This document shows positions 10,889 to 23,347 of a stretch of 64,000 bases of DNA, one piece after another (the stretch's first letter is position 1; each line of letters opens with the position of its first letter). Location of the stretch: contig NC_065545.1 of NCBI RefSeq assembly GCF_932294415.1, positions 42,508,327-42,572,326 on the forward strand. The letters are read 5' to 3'. Below the pieces are notes generated by a model, which was not told the origin of the DNA, searched no databases, and was given only the letters and a program-made list of their open reading frames with translations. The position numbers and the translations under genes were made by a program. This stretch comes from Quercus robur. Lineage: Eukaryota; Streptophyta; Magnoliopsida; Fagales; Fagaceae.

Positions 10889-12269
10889 TCACTCAAATTC
10901 CAAATCCCAAATAGAAGTTGCTTCTGGATCATCTGAGCTCTCCTGTAATGAATTTAGATTCAAGTTCATGTTTTCTCTTAGGATCTCAAATGCTCCATTT
11001 AGAGCCACATCTTCAATCCCGCTCCCCAGTTGCTTGCATAATCTACCATTGAACTTCCTAAGGCCTGATCACTCCCTCTATAGTTGCATCATTGTTCTGA
11101 TTAGCCTTTGCTAGCTCCATAGTCATCCAGTCAGGTAAAATTGGCCAATGTGTTTCAAAGGAGAGAGGAAGAGGATCATAGGAGGGGATGTTTCCTTGGT
11201 CATAATTGACTTCCTTTGTGGCATAAACACATTGATATTCATGGTCCATCCTCAAGTTCTTGTCCACAAAGCCCAAACTTATGTCACTCTGTGGACACTT
11301 AAGTTTTGGCAAGCATACAATGTGTCCATGGAGGCCTGTTCATCAAACACACACTTCCTTTTCTCACTGCTACATACAGTACTACTAGTACTAGATCCTC
11401 CTTCCTTCACTTTTACATTTTGATCATCTTCAATCTTGAGGCATTTCTCAGTATGTTGTAGAAGGGCTTCTTCTTGGTTCCCCACCTTAGACCAAGTTGA
11501 AGTCTCTTTAGATGTCATCTTATCTTGCAAACTCTTAGACTGTTTAACAAGCCTTCTCATTCTTATCCAAATTAGGAGACATGTGCTTGATCACTGCAAC
11601 CAAAACATTAACTTTCCAAGCCTTTTTAAGGTCATGGGGCCTATAAGGAGGTGGACCATGTTCCTGAGAGATTCCTTCTTGACCCCACCAAAGCTCTTCC
11701 CCTGTGGGCCACCAAGGAGGTGGTAGACCCCTCTCTAATGGAAACTTTCTTTGGGGAGGGATCCAATGTTGCATTAGAGCAGATAGAAGAGACCCCAAAG
11801 TAATATCTTGCAAGTCATGAAGCATATGCATATAAGAACTTGGGTCTAATTCATGACTTTCTTGGTCCAAAACTGGCAAGAAATCAGCAATGGCAAGAGG
11901 AGCATCTTGATCAAATCTGACTTTTTCTTTCCACCAATGGCGTAAACTATCAGATGAGCCAGTGACAGGCTTTCCTTTCTCTGTGACTATACCATAGACG
12001 AAACCTTGTGCTTTACAAACTTCCATGATCTTCACCATGTACTTGAGGATAGCATCTTATGCCCTTGACATCTTTTTCCGATGAGATGCATCTTCTTGTT
12101 TTGCCAATGACTCTGGCTCTCCATTAAGCTTATCCTGGAGCTTTTGCAAGTGCATCCGATCCTTCCACATGCGCTTCTTGAGCTCATCGTAGTTGATATC
12201 TTCTGCTTCATCTTCACTTTTACTTATGGGGTCTATTTCTCCCTGGAATTCAACCATGGTTGCACTCAT
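10889..12269 (-). pseudogene. EIL: captured EIN3-like (EIL) transcription factor pseudogene
   Basis: EIN3/EIL proteins are nuclear DNA-binding factors of ethylene signalling. Read from ATG at 12269 leftwards, the copy shows an acidic N-terminus, then DELKKRMWKDRMHLQKL and KKMSRA. Then come [64 protein letters not shown] and KQSKSLQDKMTSKE. These are the EIN3 DNA-binding core in the right order. About 460 codons without introns fits the shorter EIL4/EIL5-like type. Lesions: an in-frame TAA at 12057-12059 where the family has CAG/CAA (SRA-Q-D), frameshifts near 11555, near 11310 and near 11060, with the last frame ending IWDLEFE and TGA at 10889-10891. It lies antisense to, and inside, the CACTA, so it was probably captured. 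Whether it was already broken at capture is unknown. Confidence 0.9.
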
Positions 12270-12763
12270 ATTTAGCTCTAAAAATGTGTATAATCAAATA
12301 TATAGTCATGCATGCATGTAATATAGCCCGCTCTCTCTATATATACAAGGGTATTGAAGACCTCAATGGCGTTTTTTGAGCAGGAATAAAATTGGGAACA
12401 TAAATATTAAGGCTTAATAAGGACAAATTACCATTAACGAGGTGATTGGTGACCTCTAAAGTTTCTTGAGAGGGTAAGGAGATCATGTGGGGGATAGAGG
12501 AATTTGAGGAAATGGTACTTTTTGGCATGTAAGTGAGTGATGCAATAGAGGCCATGAGCAGAAGACAGCTCTTAATTCCTCTTGCTTTGCATGAGCGACA
12601 CATATGTATATGTTGCATATGCCTATCTTGCATGCTTGTTCGTAACAAATTTAATATATAAAGAATACTATTCAAGATATGCGGCCATATCATATATACT
12701 TGTTCACTTACTATATATATCACGTTTTTTTCTAATTAAAAACGAAAAAGTATATGTTTTAAT
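12270..12763. other. CACTA interior between EIL and hAT MITE
   Basis: Upstream flank of the EIL copy. It may include captured EIL promoter; a TATATATA stretch (12338-12345) lies about 70 bp upstream of the EIL start codon. No ORF of note. Confidence 0.3.
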
Positions 12764-13146
12764 CAGAGGCGGAGCCAGGGGGGTCGAGGGGGGGCCACTG
12801 CCCCCCCTAGCCCACCCAAAATTTTTTTTTTTTTTTTTTTTTTGATACTATCATTTTTATTTTCAGTTTTGAAGGTGTTGGTGAGAACAGTTGTTGGTTT
12901 TTTTTTTTTTTTTTTTTTTAATTGACTCGTTTTGGTTGCTGATGAAGTTGTGAAAAATGAAATATATGTATATATATTTTATACTTGTTTTCCTAATCAT
13001 TAATGGAACAAAATCACCTTAGCTACTTAACATATTTGTTGTTTCTATTTTTTTTCTTTTTAAATACATAAGATATATGTGCATAAAATGCATATATCTT
13101 ATACAAGTTTTGCCCCCCCTCAACTCAAATTCTAACTCCGCCACTG
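12764..13146 (+). mobile_element. hAT MITE, copy 1 (383 bp)
   Basis: Ends CAGAGGCGGAGCCAGG / AACTCCGCCACTG with a perfect 8-bp duplication GTTTTAAT (12756-12763; 13147-13154). The interior carries C/G-rich shoulders and long poly-T tracts. It is the near-identical inverse of the copy at 18489-18870. Confidence 0.93.
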
Positions 13147-13154
13147 GTTTTAAT

Positions 13155-15536
13155 ATTATCTTTAAGTAAATGAGCTGATCCTGATTCTTGACTAAGGCTC
13201 CTGGTGATAGATGAATGATAATGTAAGAACAAATGTAGAAGGGGTGAAAAGGATGAAGTTCACCGCCATCAACATGAACATTTAGCCAGTCACTCATGTA
13301 TATATATAATATTGTTAAGTGTTGAATTTGAATAAGCAATTAATGGGGTGTAATTAGTTTAGCTTTTCTAGCTAATATATCGTCAACCTAACATTATCTT
13401 TTGTATTTAGTTTTTTAGTCAGTGTTTGTTCCAACTCTCATCTTATAATCTCAAAAATATAAATATAATACATGTAAACACTTTTATGCATGAGTGTAAC
13501 AATTCGTTCAATCCTATTGTGGGTTTCAATTTGGTATCAGAGTCATTCAATCTTCATAGCCTACAACTCTTCTTCATCTTCCTCCACTATCCACCCAACC
13601 AAGTATTATTCCCTAACACCTATGCCTTTTTTATGTGTTAGAATATAGATATTTAAAAAATGTGGACATTTTCATATCAATTATGAATATTAATGTAAAA
13701 TAGTGGATGTAAATGAGTATGAGAGGAAAATTAAAAATTTCCCTTTCAACATTATTATAGCATTGAGTATGTCGAGAGATGTTTGTTTTACAAATTTATA
13801 AATTGGTATTATTTACATAATATTCACATAATATTCACATTAAATAAAGTACACACATATTTAAGTGTCAGTTCTTATCAAAACAGACTCAACCTAGCTA
13901 GGTTTAAGCCTTCACATATGATTTCTTGCTCTCTCTTTTTTTTAGCTGTGAGGATAGCTAGTTATTATTGTCATAAACAAACAAGTTATTTTATAGAAAC
14001 AACTGAAGCATTAACTTTTATTATTATAAAAATTGGATCTTAATCATCGATCTTTTTAAAGAAAATAATGATTTTGAAGAATATAAGACCTTATGGAGGC
14101 TCTTTCTATTTGAATGGTATCATTAATGTTTTCTCCTATTTATAAACATTTCATGCATTTATGAAAATATCCCAACCTAACTATAATGAAATGAATATTT
14201 GAAATAAATTATCTAACTACCACAATTCGAAAGAAAAAAATTTGTGTATGACAAAAACAAAAAGATGTTCACAAGTAAGTTCTGATTTATCCGTTTTTAT
14301 CAACATAAATTAATTTGATTTGGATATATTTTTCCAATAATTTAATTTCCACCTAGTTTTTAATAGATGAAGATGAAGCTCACACAGTCACTGCTTTGAA
14401 AGTGTAATTATTGTGCTCTCTTCGCATTGAGCCTTAAGTCAAAAGTCATTGGCTGCATATGTGACTTACCAATACAAATATTACTTTTATTTTTATTTTA
14501 TTTTTTGGTTTTCTTCTCCTATTGTCTTTTCTCATTTTCAATTTTCTAAACTCATTTGCATCATAACTATAGGTGCTATGGTTAATAATCAGTTCCGGCT
14601 GGCTGCTTCAGTGTAGACATCTGCGAAGATAAATTTTCAGCACATTTCTGGTGTTGTTATGATATACTAAAGGTATGCTTCTGCCCATATTTTATTTTAT
14701 TTGTAATTCTTTGTTGAATTCTAATAGCTTTTGGACATGTAATTTGGGTAATACCTACGTAGATGGAGTTGATCTTTGGTAGTGATGTATCTAAAATCAA
14801 AGACGTTCATTCTTTGACCTTTTCTGATTCTTTTGAGTACAAATATATACATAATAATAATCGTGGCAGGACTTAATCATTGAAATTCTGAAATATGCAT
14901 GGAAGCGTCTGAATGAATGATTTTATAAATTTAGAGGTTTCTATGCAGCACAAAATCATGGAGTCATGCAAATAGTCTATCTCAGCAGATGTTGATGCTG
15001 CTGAAATTTATAAGAACTCTAACTGGCCAGCCATACATTAAAAATCATTAATTTTTGGTTTGTTAATATGACCTTTTGGTTTACCCAGGAAATTTAAAAA
15101 TTCTTTGCAGCAGTGTTTTTTTGGCAGAGTAAGGAGAAAATGCTTTGACATGATTCATAGTGGCATATGCATATAAGTTTCTAACATAGGCAAACCAAGT
15201 TACAGTTATATAAGTCTCATTATATATGCCACAGTTACAACTTCTTATATAAAACTTTTCATGTTCTTTAATGTGAATTATTTCTTAATTTCAGGTGCAA
15301 ACAGTAAACAAGCCGTGTGAAAATTTCATCCAGACTGGGGATCAAAAACTGACATTCGCTACCAGGTTGAAGCTGAACCATAATTTATGCTTATTTCCCG
15401 TACAAAGAGAAATATTTTGCAACTTCATGTCACTAAATAGTATGCTGATGGAATGATTTTTATTTTGTTTGGGAGGTCTGAATTTTCTCTGGATATTTAG
15501 TTGTCTTTTGTTGTTAAAGTACATGATTTTATGTCA
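13155..15536. other. CACTA interior with possible captured exon fragments
   Basis: Mostly AT-rich. Two exon-like pieces stand out: 14574-14672 (acceptor CTATAG, donor AAAG|GTATGC, one frame reading DICEDKFSAHFWCCYDILK) and 15296-15364 (acceptor TTTCAG, reading VQTVNKPCENFIQTGDQ, donor ACCAG|GTTG). I do not recognise the protein, and other frames are closed, so these may be decayed host exons or noncoding exons. Confidence 0.25.
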
Positions 15537-15671
15537 GGGATGGACCTAGTAGGGGGATCGGACCCTCCCCCGGCCCAAATTTTTTTTTGTTTTCGTAGGT
15601 ATATTTTATGTTATTAATAGTTGGGCCCCTCCCTTCCACAACCTTGGCCCCTGTTAGCCAGCCCCGCCCAG
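15537..15671. mobile_element. small hAT-like remnant
   Basis: Starts CAGGGATGGACCTAG and ends near TTAGCCAGCCCCGCCC, resembling the CAGGGGCGGA-type hAT ends elsewhere in the window. No duplication is visible, so the boundaries are approximate. Confidence 0.4.
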
Positions 15672-16025
15672 ACAACCTATAGGACCCTTTTCAACTTTTT
15701 GATGCAAGGGAGAGCAAGGTGATCAAAGAGAGGAGATTGGATAGGGAAGAGAGTAGAGAGTAGAGACATGAAGCAGAGGGAAGAGAGAGAGAGAGAGAGT
15801 GTGAGGGAATATAAATCAATATATAGAAAAATAGAGGGTCCACCTAGGTGAATAAAAAAATAATAAAATTTTTTCCAACATGCCACAATGCGGTTTTATT
15901 TATAGAACCACACTGTTGCGTGTTGGAAAAATATTTGAGATTTGAAACACCCATGGAACAATGATTTTGGTGTTTGTTTTCCAAATACCAAAAATTTGGC
16001 ATTTGGCATTTGCCATTCTTTTCTA

Positions 16026-16348
16026 GAGCATTCACAATTGGCCATGCAAATGGCATATGTAAGCAAATTTTACCATTAAAGTACTAAAAAGGCCCCAGCA
16101 TTTGGCTTTGTATTGGTCTAGTATCCTAAAAAAATAATAATATTTTTTTATGTTGGCATGGGGGAGAAGGGAGAGAGAGAGATTGAATTATATTATTTTA
16201 TTAGATAGTACATATTAATTTAATGAGTGGAATAGGAAAATAAAAATTGAGATGTTGAGGGTGTTGTAAAATAGTATGATGTAATTAATAAAGTACCTTT
16301 TTGAGATGGTAAAATAGAATAAAATAGGAATTCAAGATGTGAATGCCC
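16026..16348. mobile_element. TA-flanked MITE (323 bp)
   Basis: Inverted ends GAGCATTCACA / TGTGAATGCCC, flanked by TA at 16024-16025 and 16349-16350. The GAGCATTC end is shared with the outer element at 7400-39539, so both may be mobilised by the same transposase type. Confidence 0.6.
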
Positions 16349-16384
16349 TAATAGGAACAATTGGTACTTGAGCTCTTATCTTTT

Positions 16385-16590
16385 CAATATTAACCAAGTC
16401 TGGCGATAAATTATCATCATCAGCCAACAATTCTTTTGGACCCGAGTTCCACTATCCAAATCAACAACTTCTACACCTGTTTCAGCACCCTCACAGACTA
16501 GTTGCCCTATCTTTACCGCACAAATCTACTAGATCATCCCAATTTGCAATTACTTTCCAATGAAAACTTCTAGCTTTTTCATGGGACTAT
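16385..16590 (-). pseudogene. Myb/SANT-like domain protein fragment
   Basis: On the minus strand one frame reads ANWDDLVDLCGKDRAT and, after a frame change, CEGAETGVEVVDLDSG. This matches the end of the plant Myb/SANT-like (L10-interacting MYB type) domain, where W-D-x-L-x-x-x-x-G-K-D-R-A-T-G is followed by a G-A-E-T segment. The frame break and missing upstream domain mark it as a relic. It may be a captured host exon or part of a Harbinger-associated gene. Confidence 0.4.
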
Positions 16591-18488
16591 CAAGCATGAA
16601 AACAAAAGACTATGATAGTTCAAAATTTTTTTTTTTTTTTTTGGGGTATTAGGGATCATATATAAACGAACTAACTAGTAGCACTCAAAGCTGCACCATT
16701 ACAAAGTCTTACAAAGTTTTGTACAAATTTGACGAAGGCAAATCCAAGAATGCCATTTTATTATTAAACATAATGCAATTACATAATAATATAAACATTG
16801 TTTAATGCCCACAAATGAATACAAAAACAATATGAAAATCCACTTCCTACTTTAGCATGAGTTTGAAATTATTCCCCTGAGTTTGCTCTAAATTATGCAG
16901 TAACTTGAGTATTGGTGTATCGTTTCTGTTTTAACATAAGTCTGTAATTGTTATGTACTATTTATTTTCACGAGCATCCATCACATCTAATAGAGGCAGC
17001 TAATTGAAGGGATCTTGCCCCTTTTAGCTGCTTCAGCCTCTCCTCTTTCTTTTATATATACATCTTCTGCATTGTAGGTACACTAAGAAAAATTTGAGAG
17101 ACTGAGAGCAAATAGAAATAGAAATGGATAAGAAATTAGATGTTCACAATATCGCAAAAATACTTATCATAAATATGATTAAAAAACTTAAGTACTAAAT
17201 TACAACCTCTACAATCAATATATATATATATATATACACATATATAAGACTATCTTTAATCATTTAATCTTCATAACATTATAACAGATAACGCTGTGAA
17301 AATTTGGGATTGATTCACCTATCAATTCCATTTCGAGATAGTTTTAAATTAAAATTCTATTTGAGCACACCACTGGAAATATAGTTTGACCATACTTGCT
17401 ACTCCAAATAATTCAAGTCAAGATGTTTGATTTTCCCCCCTCATCACCCAAGTAGATTAACTAAGATTTTAAGAATATAATTACATACAAAACCTAGAAA
17501 AGCCCAAAATTGAAAAGGATGAAATCAATCTAAAAGCATTAGCACTATCATGCAATATCCAAGACAGCCACTTGTAATAAGCACTATGAGAAGCAAATAT
17601 ACAACAAAAGATCATTAAATAGAACAACTCATCATCATCAAGAATATACCTTCTTTTCTTGTTACAAAAGACACATGGAAACTTAAAATTTAAACATTTT
17701 ATACTAAGACAATACAAAATCAATAATAATAATAATAATAATAATTACTTGCAAGAAACAAAAAACCTAAATTCATGGAGTCCTTCAGTTTACGAATTTC
17801 AAAATCTTATCTTGAAATTTTTTGCTCATTCAACAAAATTATAAATAGACCATTTATAAAAAATATTTTTTTTTAAAAAAACCTGTATTTCTTTACCAAC
17901 CATGCACTCAAGTAGAAAAAAAGTGTTGTTTTTTTTTTTTTTTACTCCAACAATTTATTATTCAAAACATGTTCTGACTGTCCAAAAGAATAACAAAATA
18001 AAATTATGGCAGACCAAGAGAGATTATAGGCGTCTTTGTTTTTCGTAGAAGCAAATATAGGCGACTTCGACAAAAAAATAATTAATAATTATAATATTAT
18101 GATATTCAAATCTTGTAGTATTAATCCATTAAATGCATCAAGCTACAATAGTAAATAGTCTCAGAAAATTCTACACCAAAGTAAAATGCAGAGCAACAAA
18201 CAAAGAAAAACAAGATAAAGAATTCGTGAGTTTTGTCTAAATTGTTCAATATCCATTTACATTCCAGATATTATACCTAAATGCAAACCATTAATTTGAG
18301 GAATCATAATTTGTGCGAGGGTATGAAGGAACATATTAAAGTTGAAATCAAGAAGATCTTAATGTTTGTGATTAAGCCCAAGTTATTACCCCTTAAGCCC
18401 CCATTTGCTTTTCTATGACAGAAAGCATTAGTAAACTAAAGTCCACAACATTCTAATAAACTAATGGTAATTTCACGACAGATGGGAC
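16591..18488. other. CACTA interior, no gene seen
   Basis: AT-rich DNA with (TA)n near 17218, an (AAT)n run near 17721 and several poly-T tracts. ORFs here are short and unremarkable. Confidence 0.4.
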
Positions 18489-18870
18489 CAGTGGCGGAGT
18501 TAGAATTTGAGTTGAGGGGGGGCAAAACTTGTATTAGATATATGCATTTTATACACATATATCTTATGTATTTAAAAAGAAAAAAAATAGAAACAACAAA
18601 TATGTTAAGTAGCTAAGGTGATTTTGTTCCATTAATGATTAGGAAAACAAGTATAAAATATATATACATATATTTCATTTTTCACAACTTCATCAGCAAC
18701 CAAAACGAGTCAATTAAAAAAAAAAAAAAAAAAAACCAACAACTGTTCTCACCAACACCTTCAAAACTGAAAATAAAAATGATAGTATCAAAAAAAAAAA
18801 AAAAAAAAAAAATTTTGGGTGGGCTAGGGGGGGCAGTGGCCCCCCCTCGACCCCCCTGGCTCCGCCTCTG
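18489..18870 (-). mobile_element. hAT MITE, copy 2, inverted (382 bp)
   Basis: Ends CAGTGGCGGAGTTAG / GGCTCCGCCTCTG with an 8-bp duplication GATGGGAC (18481-18488; 18871-18878). Its sequence is the reverse complement of copy 1, including the TGGTGAGAACAGTTGTTGG block and poly-T tracts, with almost no differences visible. The two copies flank about 5.3 kb. Confidence 0.93.
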
Positions 18871-19673
18871 GATGGGACCCCCCTTTTTCTGGTCTGAATT
18901 GTAAGTATTAGAAAACTATAGGCCACAACATTCGAATAACCTAAACAGAATTTCACAATAGATGAATAAAAATGAAATGCATAGATACTCCTTAAATTGG
19001 CTAATTGCAAACAAATCCAGGATTGTATGATGAATTAAAACAAATATATGATAATGATTACAAAAACATAATGAACACAAAATGATCATGATGTATCGAC
19101 TTTCATACTCAAGGAATCGCCCAACAGTAAAAATTTAATTCATGTAAAATTAAGTCTTAACAGTTGCAAGTTTGCAATCATTATTAATGCAAACAAAACC
19201 CACTATCATAGAGGGTCCCATATGCTAAATTGCTACACATGGAAAAACTAATGTAATTTTTTTTCTAAAAACAAAAAAAATAAAAATAAAAACCTCAACA
19301 AAACAACTATAAACTTGAATCACACCAAATCTTAAACCTATCTGACAAATGTTTTGAACTCAAGTTTGACCAATGACCCAAGTAATTGAGCATCATGGTA
19401 TTATAGACTTAATAATTATTAAGTTTTTAATAATTATTACAATTACATGAATTTGGTATTTGTTTTCAGATTTTGTAGACACTTATGCTTAACTACTTTT
19501 ACAACTTATCACATTGAGTTAGTCTAGGACAAGTGTTATATGTTCTAAGAAAATAGCCGCATACTTGGGTATGTTTGTTCTTAACAAATGACAAATGAAT
19601 GTAATTATAATAATTAGTATCTTTGTAGTAACAAATCTTGGTGTAGGTAAAATTCCGTAAATATTGTATCGCA
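18871..19673. promoter_or_regulatory. upstream region of the TNP2 gene
   Basis: AT-rich leader region before the TNP2 start codon. No unambiguous TATA box can be singled out. Confidence 0.25.
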
Positions 19674-22600
19674 ATGGACAAAAGTTGGATGGAGAAGCGG
19701 AGGGGTACAAGGGAATATTTTGAAGGTGTAAACCAATTCGTGGAATTTGCTGCTCCATCCGCGCGCAATGGGAAGATCTTATGTCCTTGTGTGAAATGTG
19801 TGAATTTGCTTATACAACCGCTAAATGTGGTACGTGAGCACTGTTGGGCTTCGGGGATGCTTAAAAATTACAAAGTTTGGAAATTTCATGGTGAATCGGC
19901 GGTTGCTACGCCAGCTATCGAATGTGGGAGCTCTCATGTGCAAGAAACCCAAAATCCATATGGTGATTTCCATGGGATGTTGCACGATTTGTGCCCCCCG
20001 CATGAAATCCCACCCGAACCAATGGAAGAAGGTCCAACTGCGCAATGTCCGGGTGAAGGTCCGAATGATGACGCCAAGAAGTTTTACAAGATGGTAGATG
20101 ATGTAGACAAACCTTTATATGAAGGTTGTACAAAATTTAGCATTTTCTCAGCCATTGTCGTGTTGTTCCAGTTGAAGACTCTGTGTGGTTGGACAAATAA
20201 GTCATTTACTCTGTTGCTTCAAGTCCTGATGGATATGCTTCCTTCAGACGCTAAGTTGCCAAAGGACCATTATGAGGCTAAGAAGATAGTTCGAGATTTG
20301 GGTTTGGGTTATGAGAAGATCCATGCTTGTCCCAATGATTGTATGCTGTTTTGGAAGCAAAATGTTAACCTCGAGGCGTGTCCTTGTTGTAAAGCTTCAA
20401 GGTGGAAAACAAATGAGGCATCTGTTGCTAGTAAGCATGCTTCATCCAGTAAGGGGAAGAAGAAAGTTGCGAAGATCCTACGGTGGTTCCCCTTAAAGCC
20501 AAGATTGCAGCGACTATTTCTGTCACCCGATCTGGCTAGTTCTATGAAATGGCATGTTAATGGTCGTACTGATGATGGGGTAATGCGGCATCCTGCTGAC
20601 TCAGATGCATGGAAAATGTTTGACAGTAAGCATTTACACTTCTCATCTGACCCTCGTAGTGTCAGACTTGGATTAGCTGCGGATGGGTTCAACCCCTTCG
20701 GAATTATGAGTACTAGTCACAGTACGTGGCCTGTCATGTTGGTCCCGTACAATCTCCCACCTTGGCTGTGCATGAAACGGTCATCTTTGATTCTATCATT
20801 AGTTATTCCTGGTCCTACCTCGCCAGGGATTGCTATAGATGTGTACTTGGAACCGTTAGTAGAAGAACTAAGGGAGGTATGGGATGTTGGAGTACAAGCA
20901 TACGATGCATCTTCAAAAGAAGTATTCCAATTGCGTGCAGCATTGATGTGGACCATAAATGATTTTCCTGCATACGCAGATTTGTCGGGTTGGAGTACCA
21001 AAGGTGAGTTGGCGTGTCCTTCTTGTGCCGTGAAGACCGAGTCTCGATATTTGAGAAATGGTCGCAAATTCTGTTACATGGGACATCGGCGATGGTTGGA
21101 TGTTGACCACGATTTCCGCAAAGATGGTATGTCATTTGATGGATCTATTGATACTCGATTGGCTCCTGAACCACCAGTCACATCTGACATTATTGTGGAA
21201 ACTGAACATTTACTTGGACGTTGTCTGGGTAGGAAATGTCAGCTTGCTTACAAAAAAAGGAAGAGAAGGGAGGCAGACCAGAGTGGTTGGAAGAAAAGGA
21301 GTATATTTTTTACCTTGCCTTATTGGGAGGATCACAAGTTGCGACACAATCTTGATGTGATGCATATAGAGAAGAATGTGATGGACAATATACTAAGCAC
21401 ACTGTTGAACTTGAAGGATAAAACGAAGGATAATTACAAGGCACGCCTTGACTTGGCGGACATGGGGATAAGGAGTGAACTCCACCTACAACGAAAAAGT
21501 GATGACCAGTATACCATACCGGCTGCATGTTTTCATATGACTTCATCGGAGATAGATGGTTTCTTGCAAGTTTTGAAGGATGTAACAGTGCCCGATGGGT
21601 ACGCTTCCAATATCTCACGGCGTGTGAATATGAAAGAACGCAAGATTTCTGGTTTGAAGAGTCATGATAATCACATATTGATGCAGCAAATTTTTCCCAT
21701 AGCATTACGTGGGTCTTTGCCATCTCATGTTAGTAGGCCTTTGATAAAGTTAGCTTGCTTCTTTAGAGAAATTTGTTACAAAACCCTTACGGTTTCAGAT
21801 ATTGTGACTAGTGAGGCAGAGATTGCAGTGACATTGTGTGAATTGGAAAAGATATTTCCTCCATCCTTCTTTACAGTGATGGTACATTTGGTCATGCACT
21901 TAGCTGCTGAAGCTAAGATTGGTGGTCCAGTGCACTACCGTTGGATGTATCCCATTGAGAGGTAAGATGTGTGTAATATTATTGATCAACTTCCAGTTTC
22001 ATGTGCGTGTTCGAATTACCATTGCCAATCATTAATCTTATCATTCCTTTATAGGTACCTCTCACGTCTTAAGTCTTACGTACGAAATAGAGCTGCTCCG
22101 GAAGGGTCTATTGCTTAAGGATACATAGTAGAGGAGTGCTTAACATTCTGTTCACGGTATATGGAAGGAGTGGAAACTATATTCAATCGACCCACCAGGA
22201 TGATTGAGGAGTCAACGGGGGTGGTTTCGATCATGACATTAAACAATAAAGAGTGGACCCAAGCCCATCGCTACGTTTTATTCAATTCTGAAAACATCAA
22301 CCGCTTTCGTGAGTAAGTATTACATATACAAATATAATTGCACGTCAATCCAATGTATGTAAGGTCTATTAACCCTAATACAATTGCCTGCACAGGATGC
22401 ACAAAAGATTGATAGAGGATGAACTTCGAAAAGGCCACAATCGTAACGTTTCCGATGCCATTATATATAAGCACCACATGGAGAAGTTTTGTACTTGGTT
22501 TGGGGGTCACGTACGTATGACATTTTCAACTTATTAAACTTGTAACACTGTCTCAACCATGATTAACTGTACTGATATGAATTATTTTATTTTGGCCAAC

Positions 22601-23347
22601 TGATGTTAGGTGATGTCCCTCACTGGTGCTGATAAGGAAAGGGAGGGAGTTAGTGATACCCTTGTTGCATTGTCCAAATGGCCGTATATTTATGTAAAGC
22701 GGTTCAAGCATTATGTAATAAATGGCTTAAAATTTAGGAGTGTAAATGATGAGGCAAATAGGAAAACGCAGAATAGTGGAGTTAGTGTGGCTACTGAAGG
22801 GGGCAATACTTACTATGGTATTTTAAGTGATATAATTGAGTTGAATTATTCTGACAATATCAAACATGTGTTATTCAAGTGTAAATGGGTTCATAACCAA
22901 CATAGGAGAGGATATAGGACTGATGAATTTGGGTTTCCTATGGTAAACTTTACACACTTCATACATGGTGGGGATAAAATGATAGATGAACCATACGTCT
23001 TGGCATCTCAAGCTACACAAGTTTTTTATGTGGAAGATAAAAGGCACAAGGATTGGTATGCTGTTGTCAAAACTAAAGCTAGGGACGTGTTTGATGCTGG
23101 TGTTGGTCCCCAACGTGAGGAGGATGACATATATAGTTTATCTGAAAATGTTCCCTACAATATAAGTAGTAATGAGGTTGTGAGTGACAACCTTCGTTGG
23201 GCTCGGGATGATCTAGAGGGAATGACAATTGATGCCTCCATCATTGCTGAAAGAGATCTTCATGGAGTAAACAATGAAGATGAGTTTATTGACGATGAGT
23301 CTGACAATGAAGACGACAACAAGGATGAGTACACCGAGGATGAGTAG
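19674..23347 (+). CDS. TNP2: CACTA transposase TNP2, four exons, one in-frame stop
   Basis: Catalytic transposase of En/Spm-type elements; it cuts the CACTA ends in the nucleus. Exons 19674-21961, 22055-22312, 22396-22510 and 22610-23347 join with GT/AG sites and compatible phases, 1133 codons in all. Order: transposase-associated domain (residues about 3-75, with CPCVKC), a tnp2 core (about 210-600) with WPVMLVPYNLPPWLCMK, ELACPSC and DVMHIEKNV, a DUF4218-type region across the first intron (LPSHVSRPLIKLACFFREIC, EGSIA, RYMEG), then a DUF4216-type region in exon 4 and an acidic tail. Exon 1 is open for 763 codons. Exon 2 has TAA at 22116-22118 where relatives read SIAEGYI, so Glu is replaced by stop. 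This could be a real mutation, a sequencing error, or rarely read through. Otherwise it looks recently active. Confidence 0.92.

Noticed and set aside
20309-21723. Several minus-strand ORFs over 100 codons
   Set aside because: Shadows of TNP2 exon 1, which has clear domain matches on the plus strand.
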